A stretch of DNA of 22,257 bases from an uncultured Clostridia bacterium. GTDB lineage: Bacteria > Bacillota > Clostridia > Christensenellales > Borkfalkiaceae. Shown here piece by piece: positions 15,526 through 22,257 of the stretch. The notes beneath the pieces were generated by a model. The model did not search any database, had not been told where the DNA came from, and saw only the letters and a program-made list of their open reading frames with translations. Position 1 is the first letter of the stretch. The number at the start of each line of letters is the position of its first letter. The stretch is taken from positions 1 through 22,257 of the forward strand of contig CAJOMM010000019.1 in assembly GCA_905235765.1 (NCBI GenBank). Direction: 5' to 3'. The position numbers and the translations under genes are program-made.

Positions 15526-15551
15526 AAAAAAGGCGGCAAAAAACTGCCGCC
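15526..15551 (-). terminator. Rho-independent terminator after rpsO
   Basis: On the minus strand, GGCGGCA-loop-TGCCGCC (15551-15532) is followed by TTTTTT (15531-15526). The stem is a perfect 7 GC-rich bases with a 6-base loop and begins 11 bases past the rpsO stop. Confidence 0.9.
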
Positions 15552-15561
15552 CCACCGTGTT

Positions 15562-15825
15562 TTATTTTCTCAACGACAAATCGGCGATAATCTTTCTGTA
15601 TCTCTCGATATCTACGCCTTGAAGATACTTTAAAAGACTTCTCCTTTCGCCGACCATTTTCATAAGTCCGCGGCGTGAGTGATTGTCGTTTTTATTCGCC
15701 GCAAGATGCTCGTTCAAATGGTTGATTCTTTCCGTTAAAAGCGCGATTTGCACTTCTGCGGAACCGGTGTCGCCCTCGTGACGGGCGAATTTAGCTATAA
15801 TCTCGTTCTTTCTTTCTTTATCCAT
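15562..15825 (-). CDS. rpsO: 30S ribosomal protein S15
   Basis: Primary 16S rRNA-binding protein of the small-subunit platform. At 87 residues it is close to the usual 88-89. The four-helix family pattern is complete: KFARHEGDTGSAEVQIALLT (12-31), RINHLNEHL, the loop KNDNHSRRGLMKMVGERRSL, and LLKYL near residues 64-68. AGGAGG sits 8 bases before the ATG. It has its own promoter and a strong terminator, so it can be expressed apart from pnp. The leader of about 80 bases is long enough for S15 autoregulation, as known in several phyla, though no established motif could be confirmed. Confidence 0.98.
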   Translation of the reverse strand: MDKERKNEIIAKFARHEGDTGSAEVQIALLTERINHLNEHLAANKNDNHSRRGLMKMVGERRSLLKYLQGVDIERYRKIIADLSLRK

Positions 15826-15907
15826 TTTATTTTACCTCCTGATACGGATAATTATTCGCTTTACACAAAGCAATGGGTGGAGAATCCGCAAACCTTGCGC
15901 AAAGTAC
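15826..15907 (-). promoter_or_regulatory. rpsO 5' leader, possible S15 autoregulatory element
   Basis: The predicted leader of about 82 bases contains two small hairpins: TTGCG/CGCAA around 15887-15899 and a GCTTT-4-AAAGC hairpin at 15858-15871. The AGGAGG ribosome site follows. S15 represses its own mRNA in E. coli, Geobacillus and other bacteria with unrelated structures. Here the idea rests on position and hairpins alone. Confidence 0.3.
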
Positions 15908-15913
15908 TGAAAT

Positions 15914-15942
15914 AGTATACCAAAAAAATTTTTTTTTGTAAA
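15914..15942 (-). promoter_or_regulatory. Sigma-A-like promoter of rpsO
   Basis: TTTACA (15942-15937) and TATACT (15919-15914) on the minus strand have a 17-base spacer. The predicted start is near 15907. The spacer and -35 contain an A9T7 run, which should bend or stiffen the promoter DNA. Confidence 0.8.
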
Positions 15943-15966
15943 CTGTTTTATAAAAATTTTTTTTAT

Positions 15967-17343
15967 TTAGCCGAATAACTCGTCTTTTTTCTCTAAAACG
16001 CGCGAAAAATTTTCCAGATACGTTTTCACGTCTTTAGGCGCGCCGAATCTTTCTATTCTTCCCTCGCCGTAAACCACCTTCTTGCTGACGGCGTTCGCGC
16101 CGCAGGAAACGCAATCGCACAACTCTTCCATCGTGTCCACGTTGAATACGCATATCTTGCCGTCTCTTCCGTACCCTACGTTTTCCAGATTGTCCGACAT
16201 ATATTTCTGACGATAAAGATAATACGGCGAATATCCGTTTAAGGTGAGAGTCCTTTCCGCAAAATTTACCATTTTAAAAGCGTCGGATCCGCTTTCCGAT
16301 ACCCCATCATCCTTTAACTTGGATCCGCGTTTAAGACACAGAGTATGCACGGTTACGTCGTCAGGATAAAGTAAAAGCGTTTTAGATAGACTGTCTTCAA
16401 AATCCGAAAAGTTCTCTCCGGGAAGTCCGGCTATCAAATCCATATTTATAGCGAAATTGCCTTTCGCAAGGTCGTAAGCCCTCAATATATCTTCGCTCGT
16501 ATGGTTTCTGCCGATAACCTTCAGAGTCTTGTCCGAAAAAGTTTGCGGATTTACGCATATCCTCGTACAGCCGTGCGCTTTCAGTATATTAAGGTTGTTT
16601 TTCGTTATTGCGTCAGGTCTGCCTGCTTCTACGGTAAACTCCACGCCTCCGTTTATTTTATCTATAGCTTTAAGCACTTTTTCGAGATTTTCGTCGGAAA
16701 GCGCCACCGGCGTGCCGCCGCCGATATATATGCTGCGCAATTTTTTAACGAACTTAAAAGAATATTCTATCTCTTTTACGAGCGCGTCTACGTAATCGTC
16801 GGCATATTTCTGCGCAAATTTCTGGTCGTGGCTTATAAACGAACAATAGGAACAGCGCGAAGGACAAAAAGGAATAAACACGAAAAAATCCGAACCGCCC
16901 GAATTCTCCTCGTATATTCTCTTTTGAGTACGAATAACCGCTTCAGTTAGCGCGGTCTTTTCTTCGCTCACCAAAAGAAACTGCTTAAAATAGTCGGCGA
17001 ATTCTCCGCGTTCTTTGAGAAGAGTATACGCAAGTTTAGTAGGTCTGACCCCGGTAAGAGATCCCCAAGGCAAATCCTTTCCCGTAAGCTCTCTTAAAGC
17101 CTTATACACCGATAATTTAGCGTAACGCTTGACGAGACGTTTTTTAAGAAGCTCGTTACTTTCGCCGTAAAAAGAGTCTCTGAACACAAATTCTCTACCG
17201 TTCGCGACAACGAGGTTTACAGCGCTTCCGTCTTCTTCCGAATAACGGTGAATTATATCGAACGACCCGTAAGCGGAAAACGCGCGCTCTTCATCGGAAA
17301 GTTCGCTTTTGAGATTTATAAGGTTAGTTTCCGTCATAATCAC
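15967..17343 (-). CDS. hemZ: HemZ-type radical SAM protein (coproporphyrinogen III dehydrogenase family)
   Basis: 458-residue radical SAM enzyme. The 4Fe-4S site is CPSRCSYC (Cys160, 164, 167). The SAM-binding IYIGGGTPVAL motif and the later INMDLIAGLPGE are present. The N-terminal 140 residues with PWGSLTGVRPTKL (92-104) are specific to HemZ and absent from HemN/HemW. The family is annotated as oxygen-independent coproporphyrinogen oxidase, but many Clostridia carry it without a full haem pathway, so its true substrate may differ. The start is uncertain: GTG at 17343 overlaps the preceding stop (GTGA) with GGAG 5 bases ahead, whereas ATG at 17337 lies 11 bases after GGAG. The relA-MBL-hemZ order is common in Clostridia. 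No GC-rich terminator follows. Confidence 0.92.
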   Translation of the reverse strand: MIMTETNLINLKSELSDEERAFSAYGSFDIIHRYSEEDGSAVNLVVANGREFVFRDSFYGESNELLKKRLVKRYAKLSVYKALRELTGKDLPWGSLTGVRPTKLAYTLLKERGEFADYFKQFLLVSEEKTALTEAVIRTQKRIYEENSGGSDFFVFIPFCPSRCSYCSFISHDQKFAQKYADDYVDALVKEIEYSFKFVKKLRSIYIGGGTPVALSDENLEKVLKAIDKINGGVEFTVEAGRPDAITKNNLNILKAHGCTRICVNPQTFSDKTLKVIGRNHTSEDILRAYDLAKGNFAINMDLIAGLPGENFSDFEDSLSKTLLLYPDDVTVHTLCLKRGSKLKDDGVSESGSDAFKMVNFAERTLTLNGYSPYYLYRQKYMSDNLENVGYGRDGKICVFNVDTMEELCDCVSCGANAVSKKVVYGEGRIERFGAPKDVKTYLENFSRVLEKKDELFG

Positions 17344-17957
17344 TCGAACTCCGCAAAGCGGTTGAATTTTCGCTCTCTTTCAAGCGTGGTAAAATTTTCG
17401 TGTCCGGGAAACACCCTGTAGTCTCCGGATAAGGAAAACAATTTTTTAACCGACTCGCAAAGGTCTTGTCTGTTGCCGCCGGGAAGGTCCGTCCTTCCCA
17501 CCGAATCGCAAAACAAGGTGTCGCCGGTAAAAAGCATATCTCCCGTCAAAAACGTAACCGAGCCGTCTGTATGACCGGGAGTGGAAATCGTTTTTATTTT
17601 CATGCCTTCGAAATCCACCTCTTCTCCGTCTTGAAGAGTTTTATCGGGCGAAAGAGTCTTAAAATTTCTGCCGAAAAACTTGCCGAGGTTTAAGTCGTTT
17701 GAGAGTTTTGGCGCGTCTTTTTCGGAAATATAAACCTTAACGCCCCGATCCTGAAGCTCTTTCGCGCAACCGGAATGATCGAAATGCGCGTGCGTAAGCA
17801 TAAGAATTTTTACGGTAAACCCGTTTACGGATTCCGCTTTTTGTACGTTATTATAACTTTCTCCGCCGTCGATACATACGGCGTTGCCGGTCTCTTCGTT
17901 AACGAGAAAATAAGCGTTAACGCGAAGCGGCCCCGTTGTCATATGATAGAGTTTCAA
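17340..17957 (-). CDS. Metallo-beta-lactamase-fold hydrolase (glyoxalase II-like)
   Basis: 205-residue MBL-fold protein of the YcbL/GloB-like group, a cytoplasmic hydrolase, possibly of thioesters. Metal ligands: THAHFDH (55-61; His56, His58, Asp60, His61), His129 in STPGHTDG, Asp146 in FTGDTLF and His186 in FPGHE. The start is TTG at 17957, overlapping the relA stop as TTGA. It yields an N-terminus (MKLYHMTTGPLRVNAYFL) typical of this family, whereas the in-frame ATG at 17942 has no ribosome site. The gene overlaps relA by 4 bases and hemZ by 4 (if hemZ starts at GTG), so all three are translationally coupled. The physiological substrate is not evident. Confidence 0.9.
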   Translation of the reverse strand: MKLYHMTTGPLRVNAYFLVNEETGNAVCIDGGESYNNVQKAESVNGFTVKILMLTHAHFDHSGCAKELQDRGVKVYISEKDAPKLSNDLNLGKFFGRNFKTLSPDKTLQDGEEVDFEGMKIKTISTPGHTDGSVTFLTGDMLFTGDTLFCDSVGRTDLPGGNRQDLCESVKKLFSLSGDYRVFPGHENFTTLERERKFNRFAEFE

Positions 17958-20086
17958 TTTCCCGTTGCCCTGAATACGTCTATTATCTTTTTGTCTTGTT
18001 TGAGTTTGTTTATCAGTCTGTCAAGCGCGTCCTTTCCTTTAAGCCGAATATTGAAATCGACGATGACTCTGCCCGTTTTATTTTCCGTTCTGCCGTTGGT
18101 GGATACAATCTCTAATTGCAATTCTTTAACCGCCGCCGCAACGGCAAAAAGTATTTCCGTCTGTTCTTCGCCCACAACTTTTATTTCGGCGTTGTAAACG
18201 TCGGCTTCCTGATTTGCCCAAGCCACTTCTATAAGCCGTTCATTTTCTATGCCTTTCAAATTGGAACAGTCCTTCCTGTGTACGGTAACGCCGTGTCCAC
18301 GGGAAATAAAGCCCGTTATATCGTCGCCCGGAACCGGATTGCAACACCCGGCAAATCTTACCAAAATTCCCGAAAGCCCCTTTACGGTAACGCCGCCGCC
18401 GTTATGCTTGTTATACCCTATACCGGTTATAATTCGCTCCTTCGGTTGGTTTTTGCGGTAAAATTCGAGAAGTTTTACTACGACCTGACTTGCCGTTACG
18501 GCGCCGTAGCCTACCGACGCAAACATTTCTTCTTCGCTTGAAAACGACATCCTTTCAGACAACACCAAAAAGGATTCTTCGGTAAGTATATCCGACAAAA
18601 CTACGCTGCGGTGCTTTGCTTCTTCTTCCAGCATACTGCGTCCCGTTTTGACGTTTTCCTCTTTCATCTCCTTTTTAAAGAACTGCTTTATTTTAGCCCT
18701 TGCTCCCGAACTCTTGACTATCTTAAGCCAGTCCCAGGAAGGTCCTTTGGAGTTTTGGTTAGTGATGATTTCAACTACGTCCCCGACTTGCAGAGTGCTC
18801 GATAACGGAACCATCTTTGAATTAACTTTAGCCCCGACGCATTTATTTCCGACGGCTGAGTGTATGCTATACGCAAAATCCAAGGGCGTTGCGTCTTTAG
18901 GCAGTCTTATTACGTCCCCTTTAGGCGTAAATACCAGAACTTCCGAACTGTAAATATCCCCTTTAAGCGAGTTTAAAAATTCCCGACTGTCTTTAAGACC
19001 GCCCTGCCACTCCATTACTTCTCGTATCCAGGAAAGGCGCGAATCGAGATCGTCGCCCGTTCTCTTTTCTTTATATTTCCAATGCGCGGCGATACCGTAT
19101 TCGGCGGCGTGATTCATTTCGTAAGTTCTTATCTGTATTTCAAACACCCTTCCGAAGTTGGTAACGACCGTCGTGTGAAGAGATCTGTACATATTAGGCT
19201 TCGGCGTCGCGATATAGTCTTTGATTCTGCCGGGGACGGGTTTCCACTTGTTGTGAATTTTCCCCAAAATCTCGTAACACTCGTCGACGGTACGCACTAT
19301 TACCCTTATCGCCACCACGTCGAAAATCTGATCCAACGTTTTACCCTTTTCCTTCATCTTGCGATAAATGCTGTAAAGGTGTTTTCTTCTCCCGAAAACC
19401 TCGCCCTGGATATTGGAATCGCTTAGCATAACGTTAAGCTCTTCGACCACCTGATCTATAAAGCCGTAGCTTTCTTTTACCCGCTCATCGACGTTCGTGG
19501 AAAGGTATTCGTAAAAATCCGGTTCGAGATATTTTAAGCACAGATCTTCGAGTTCGCACTTTATCTGAGATATGCCGAGCCTTCCGGCAAGCGGAGCGTA
19601 AATTTCCAGAGTTTCTCTCGCCATACGCTGCTGACGTTCTACAGAAAGATAATTGAGAGAACGCATATTGTGAAGTCTGTCCGCAAGTTTTATAATGATG
19701 ACCCTTATATCTTTAGCCATCGCCACGAACAGTTTGCGGAAGTTTTCCGCTTGTTCCTCTTCAAAAGACGTAAACTCTATTTTATCTAACTTTGTAACGC
19801 CGAGAACGAGTTCTAACACCTCGTCGCCGAACTCCTTTTTTATATCGCCTTCGGAAACGGGAGTATCTTCTATAACGTCGTGCAAAAACGCCGCGGCGAC
19901 CGTCGCTGCGTCAAGTCCGAGATCCACCAGAATTCCGGCAACCGTACACGGATGAATAAAATACGGCTCGCCCGACGCACGTTTCTGATTTTCGTGCGCC
20001 TTTTCCGCAAAATCGTAGGCTTTGTTCAAAACAACCAAATCTTTTCCGGAATAATAAAGTTTAAGTTTTTCCAAAATATCCGTCAT
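17954..20086 (-). CDS. relA: Bifunctional (p)ppGpp synthetase/hydrolase (RelA/SpoT homologue)
   Basis: Makes and degrades the stringent-response alarmone (p)ppGpp. The 710-residue length is typical of a long RSH. Domain order: HD hydrolase (about 25-175) with FIHP (43-46), HDVIED (69-74) and KLADRLHNMRSL (133-144), so hydrolysis looks intact; synthetase with GRIKDYIATPKPNMYRSLHT (286-305) and EIQIRT (316-321); TGS domain (about 390-450) with TPKGDVIRLPKDATPLDFAY; a helical region with the conserved-cysteine motif GCCNPVPGDDITGF; and a C-terminal ACT domain. GGAGAGAGG precedes the ATG at 20086. The true recJ stop probably overlaps this ATG by ATGA. The downstream MBL gene overlaps its stop. 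Confidence 0.97.
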   Translation of the reverse strand: MTDILEKLKLYYSGKDLVVLNKAYDFAEKAHENQKRASGEPYFIHPCTVAGILVDLGLDAATVAAAFLHDVIEDTPVSEGDIKKEFGDEVLELVLGVTKLDKIEFTSFEEEQAENFRKLFVAMAKDIRVIIIKLADRLHNMRSLNYLSVERQQRMARETLEIYAPLAGRLGISQIKCELEDLCLKYLEPDFYEYLSTNVDERVKESYGFIDQVVEELNVMLSDSNIQGEVFGRRKHLYSIYRKMKEKGKTLDQIFDVVAIRVIVRTVDECYEILGKIHNKWKPVPGRIKDYIATPKPNMYRSLHTTVVTNFGRVFEIQIRTYEMNHAAEYGIAAHWKYKEKRTGDDLDSRLSWIREVMEWQGGLKDSREFLNSLKGDIYSSEVLVFTPKGDVIRLPKDATPLDFAYSIHSAVGNKCVGAKVNSKMVPLSSTLQVGDVVEIITNQNSKGPSWDWLKIVKSSGARAKIKQFFKKEMKEENVKTGRSMLEEEAKHRSVVLSDILTEESFLVLSERMSFSSEEEMFASVGYGAVTASQVVVKLLEFYRKNQPKERIITGIGYNKHNGGGVTVKGLSGILVRFAGCCNPVPGDDITGFISRGHGVTVHRKDCSNLKGIENERLIEVAWANQEADVYNAEIKVVGEEQTEILFAVAAAVKELQLEIVSTNGRTENKTGRVIVDFNIRLKGKDALDRLINKLKQDKKIIDVFRATGN

Positions 20087-20225
20087 AAGCCTCTCTCCTT
20101 TACGGCGCGATACAGCGTCGAATTATTCAGATCGTTTTTAACTTCTCCGTTAATCGCTAATTTATCGTTTTCCACGGTAAAAAATCCGAGTTCGGAAAAA
20201 ACCGCAAAACACAAAACGAATTGCT

Positions 20226-21452
20226 TTACTCCGGCTTGACCGAAAAATAAAAATTCACGGGGTCTGAAAATGGCTTGTTCGCATTTTCTCTTATAACGTT
20301 AAAAGCCGAAACGAACGCCGCGCGAGACGACGAAACTCCGCTTATTTTACCCTCGCGAATTTTTGAAATTATGCTCTCGTACGCTTCTTTTTCATCTAAA
20401 AAGACGTTTCTCAAATAACCTTTTAAACTTTCCTTTCCGCGAAAAACCGAATAATTCAGCTCGAAAATAAGCGTTTTCGGTATTTGATACGCTAAAAGTT
20501 CAACGTCGCTTTCGCCGTTAAAATCCATCATTTCGCACGCTACGGTTTCAAACGAATAGTGCGGAGACCCGAATTTTATCGGTTTCGGATCTACCGCTAT
20601 AACTTCCGTTGAAAATAGCGGTCTTCTGTTGCCCACGCCGAACGGAGCAAGTTTTTCTATTTCTTTGGCGAACTCAACGGGAATACGGTAGTCTGCGTTA
20701 AAGTCGACGAAAATTTCTTTTTCCCCCGACGCGCCTTTTACGTTATCCCTGAAATAGCCGTTTAACGCCTCTTTAAATTCAGAAAAATTTTCAGGTTGTA
20801 TCGAAAGCCCGACCGCCTGAGAATGCCCTCCGAATTCTTTAAGATACCCCTTTACTTGGGACAACGCCTCAAATATGTTTATACCCTCAACGCTCCTACC
20901 GGAACCTTTGTAAAAATCCTTGAATTTAGCGAACACTACGACAGGTTTCCCGTAATTTTCACAGAGTTTTGCCGCCACTATTCCTAAAACGCCGCTGTGC
21001 CAACTTTCGCCCTTTACCAGAATAACGTCGTCTTTATACAGTCTTTCTTCGCGTATAATAGCGTTCGCCGCTTCGTAAACCGCCTCGCAATCGTTCTGCC
21101 TCGCTATATTATATTCGTTGAGTTTAACCGCTAAGTCGTAAATTTTCTTCGGCTCGGTCTCGCCGAAAAGTTTAAGCGCGCAGGACGCGTCCCCCTGTCT
21201 GCCGCCGGCGTTGATCCTCGGCGCGACTATATAAGCCAAAGACTGGGACGTTACTTCCTTTCCGCTATCCCCCAAAAGATATTTAAGCGCCGTCCTCTTT
21301 TTGGCACCATTCATCAGTTTGAGTCCTTCCGACACAATATCCCTGTTTTCGTCTATAAGGTCCATACTGTCGGCAACCGTGGCGGTCGCTACGAGGTCTA
21401 AAAATTCGTCGGCTTTTTCACCTATAAGCGCATAGCCCAATTTATACGCCAC
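20226..21452 (-). CDS. RecJ central fragment as read without correction
   Basis: The open frame from GTG 21452 to TAA 20228-20226 gives 408 residues. It starts inside the conserved GAGVAYKL motif, so it is not a natural protein start, and it lacks motif I and the DHH motif. The frame is open further upstream to the frameshift near 21641 and encodes DLIVTVDCGIS and TDHHEPP there, but with no start codon. Reported because gene finders will call it; see the full-length recJ entry. Confidence 0.6.
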   Translation of the reverse strand: MAYKLGYALIGEKADEFLDLVATATVADSMDLIDENRDIVSEGLKLMNGAKKRTALKYLLGDSGKEVTSQSLAYIVAPRINAGGRQGDASCALKLFGETEPKKIYDLAVKLNEYNIARQNDCEAVYEAANAIIREERLYKDDVILVKGESWHSGVLGIVAAKLCENYGKPVVVFAKFKDFYKGSGRSVEGINIFEALSQVKGYLKEFGGHSQAVGLSIQPENFSEFKEALNGYFRDNVKGASGEKEIFVDFNADYRIPVEFAKEIEKLAPFGVGNRRPLFSTEVIAVDPKPIKFGSPHYSFETVACEMMDFNGESDVELLAYQIPKTLIFELNYSVFRGKESLKGYLRNVFLDEKEAYESIISKIREGKISGVSSSRAAFVSAFNVIRENANKPFSDPVNFYFSVKPE

Positions 21453-21628
21453 TCCTGCGCCGCAAAGCCCGTTGAAAGGATATTCCTGCCCCTCGATTTT
21501 CGGGTTTATGCAAACGCAAAGAGGTAGAATTTCAGGCGGTTCGTGATGATCTGTTACTATTACGTCGATCGATCTTTTCTTTATTTCTTCTACTTTCTCC
21601 CTATCGGATATGCCGCAGTCTACCGTAA

Positions 21629-22051
21629 CTATAAGGTCAATTTTACGCTCTCTTCTCTTACGGCGTCTATTATTTCAAGATTAAGACCGTATCCGTTCTC
21701 ACGCTCCGGAACAACGCTTACAACGTTCAGTCCGAATTCTTTTAAGCAGCCGGAAAGCACGGTTGCGGCGCAAATGCCGTCCGCGTCGTAATCGCCGAAA
21801 ACGAGAACCGTTTCGTCTTTTATCCGCGCGGAAAACAATCTTTCCACAGCCTCTCTCATCCCCGACATGGAAAACGGGTCGTAAAACCACTTTTTTGAAG
21901 GAGACAGAAACCTTTCCGCCGCCTTTACGGTGTTTATATTTCTGTAAAGTAAAAGCCTTGCGACGTCAAAAGAGACTCCGCAAGTTTCGGAAATTTCGTT
22001 TGCGACCGAGACCTCCTCGGCGGAAAGGGTTTTCCCGTACTTTACTATCAT
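21629..22051 (-). CDS. RecJ N-terminal fragment as read without correction
   Basis: 140 residues from ATG 22051, with a good ribosome site, ending at TAG 21631-21629. It contains the RecJ N-terminal region and motif I (FGDYDADG, about residues 84-91). The last three residues (LTL) are out of frame. Alone it would be an inactive DHH fragment. Confidence 0.6.
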   Translation of the reverse strand: MIVKYGKTLSAEEVSVANEISETCGVSFDVARLLLYRNINTVKAAERFLSPSKKWFYDPFSMSGMREAVERLFSARIKDETVLVFGDYDADGICAATVLSGCLKEFGLNVVSVVPERENGYGLNLEIIDAVREESVKLTL

Positions 22052-22070
22052 AATAATCCTTTATAAAATA

Positions 22071-22094
22071 TAAGGCGGAACTGCGTCCGCCTTA
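22071..22094 (-). terminator. Hairpin between the probable secF and recJ
   Basis: A perfect 9-base stem, TAAGGCGGA (22071-22079) with TCCGCCTTA (22086-22094), has a 6-base loop. The minus-strand sequence that follows is TATTTTAT, only a broken U-run, so termination may be partial. Confidence 0.6.
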
Positions 22095-22122
22095 AAATTC
22101 GATAAGTTTTTAACGCTTAAAA

Positions 22123-22257
22123 TTATTTCTTTCTCAATGCGTTAAAGAAAAACGGCGAGCCGATAAGCGAAACGCACGAAGCGGATATCAACGCAATCAC
22201 CGTCAAAAGACCGGCAAATATAAAATATACGGAACCGAATATTGCCGCAACCAAAGT
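22123..22257 (-). CDS. secF: C-terminus of a membrane protein, probably SecF
   Basis: The last 44 residues of a gene running in from the right edge, ending in TAA at 22125-22123. The segment is strongly hydrophobic (VAAIFGSVYFIFAGLLTVIA) and ends CVSLIGSPFFFNALRKK, similar to the last transmembrane helix and SSLFIASPL-type end of SecF, a Sec-translocon accessory protein. secD-secF-recJ-relA is a common Clostridia order, which supports the call. The fragment is too short for certainty; another multi-pass protein is possible. Confidence 0.5.
   Translation of the reverse strand, partial: TLVAAIFGSVYFIFAGLLTVIALISASCVSLIGSPFFFNALRKK

Larger units (their letters stand above)
20083..22051 (-). pseudogene. 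recJ: Single-stranded-DNA exonuclease RecJ, interrupted by two apparent frameshifts
   Basis: RecJ is a 5'-3' ssDNA exonuclease of the DHH family used in recombination and repair. Three frames join into one protein of about 656 residues. Piece 1 (22051-21629) has motif FGDYDADGICAATVL. A -1 shift at the A4 run (coding sense) at 21644-21641 leads into DLIVTVDCGIS, then TDHHEPP and GAGVAYKLG. The DHHA1 motif GGHSQAVGLS follows. A second -1 shift near the T5 run at 20247-20243 bypasses the stop at 20228-20226 and gives a tail of about 50 residues containing CFAVFSELGFFTVEN, ending in TGA that overlaps the relA ATG (ATGA). Both shifts need one extra base in a homopolymer, so sequence error or recent decay is likely. 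AAAGGA precedes the ATG. All catalytic motifs survive. Confidence 0.85.

Overview
The window looks like chromosome from an anaerobic, Gram-positive, Clostridia-type bacterium. Gene order resembles that of low-GC Firmicutes (murB-PHP-whiA-dnaE-pfkA; rpsO-pnp-polysaccharide deacetylase-M16 peptidase; recJ-relA-MBL hydrolase-hemZ). Other supporting signs are strong AGGAGG-type ribosome sites, sigma-A-like promoters, an ATP- and PPi-phosphofructokinase pair and a BspA-like leucine-rich-repeat lipoprotein. A gut lineage near Christensenellales/Borkfalkiaceae is possible, but that placement is an inference. Apart from one small regulator gene, every gene lies on the minus strand. No gene-free stretch exceeds 300 bases.

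Left edge (1-1483): a surface lipoprotein gene (minus, runs off the left edge) diverges from a 66-residue XRE repressor gene (plus). Two copies of an ACACTAA-type palindrome lie between them, one filling the -35/-10 spacer of the lipoprotein promoter exactly. The lipoprotein reading frame is broken by a 5-base tandem duplication (CTGTTCTGTT, 360-369). Beyond it the leucine-rich repeats continue in another frame.

1500-10159: an apparent operon read leftward: murB, a PHP phosphoesterase, whiA, dnaE, pfkA and a PPi-dependent phosphofructokinase. The first three genes overlap by ATGA. rapZ, yvcK and ptsH, often found at this locus in relatives, are absent. It joins cell-wall precursor synthesis, replication and control of glycolysis.

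10156-15942: rpsO (own promoter and terminator), pnp (terminator), a membrane-anchored NodB-fold protein with a degraded active site, an M16 peptidase (terminator overlapping its stop), then an orphan solute-binding-like protein with no Shine-Dalgarno.

15967-22257: the 3' end of a probable secF, recJ, relA/spoT, an MBL-fold hydrolase and hemZ. recJ is broken by two apparent one-base losses in homopolymers. When both are corrected, it ends in an ATGA overlap with relA.

I found no defence island, CRISPR array, insertion sequence, tRNA or rRNA. The most unusual signals are the repressor/operator/lipoprotein module with its 5-base frame switch, and the doubly frameshifted recJ. Most of the rest is ordinary housekeeping sequence.
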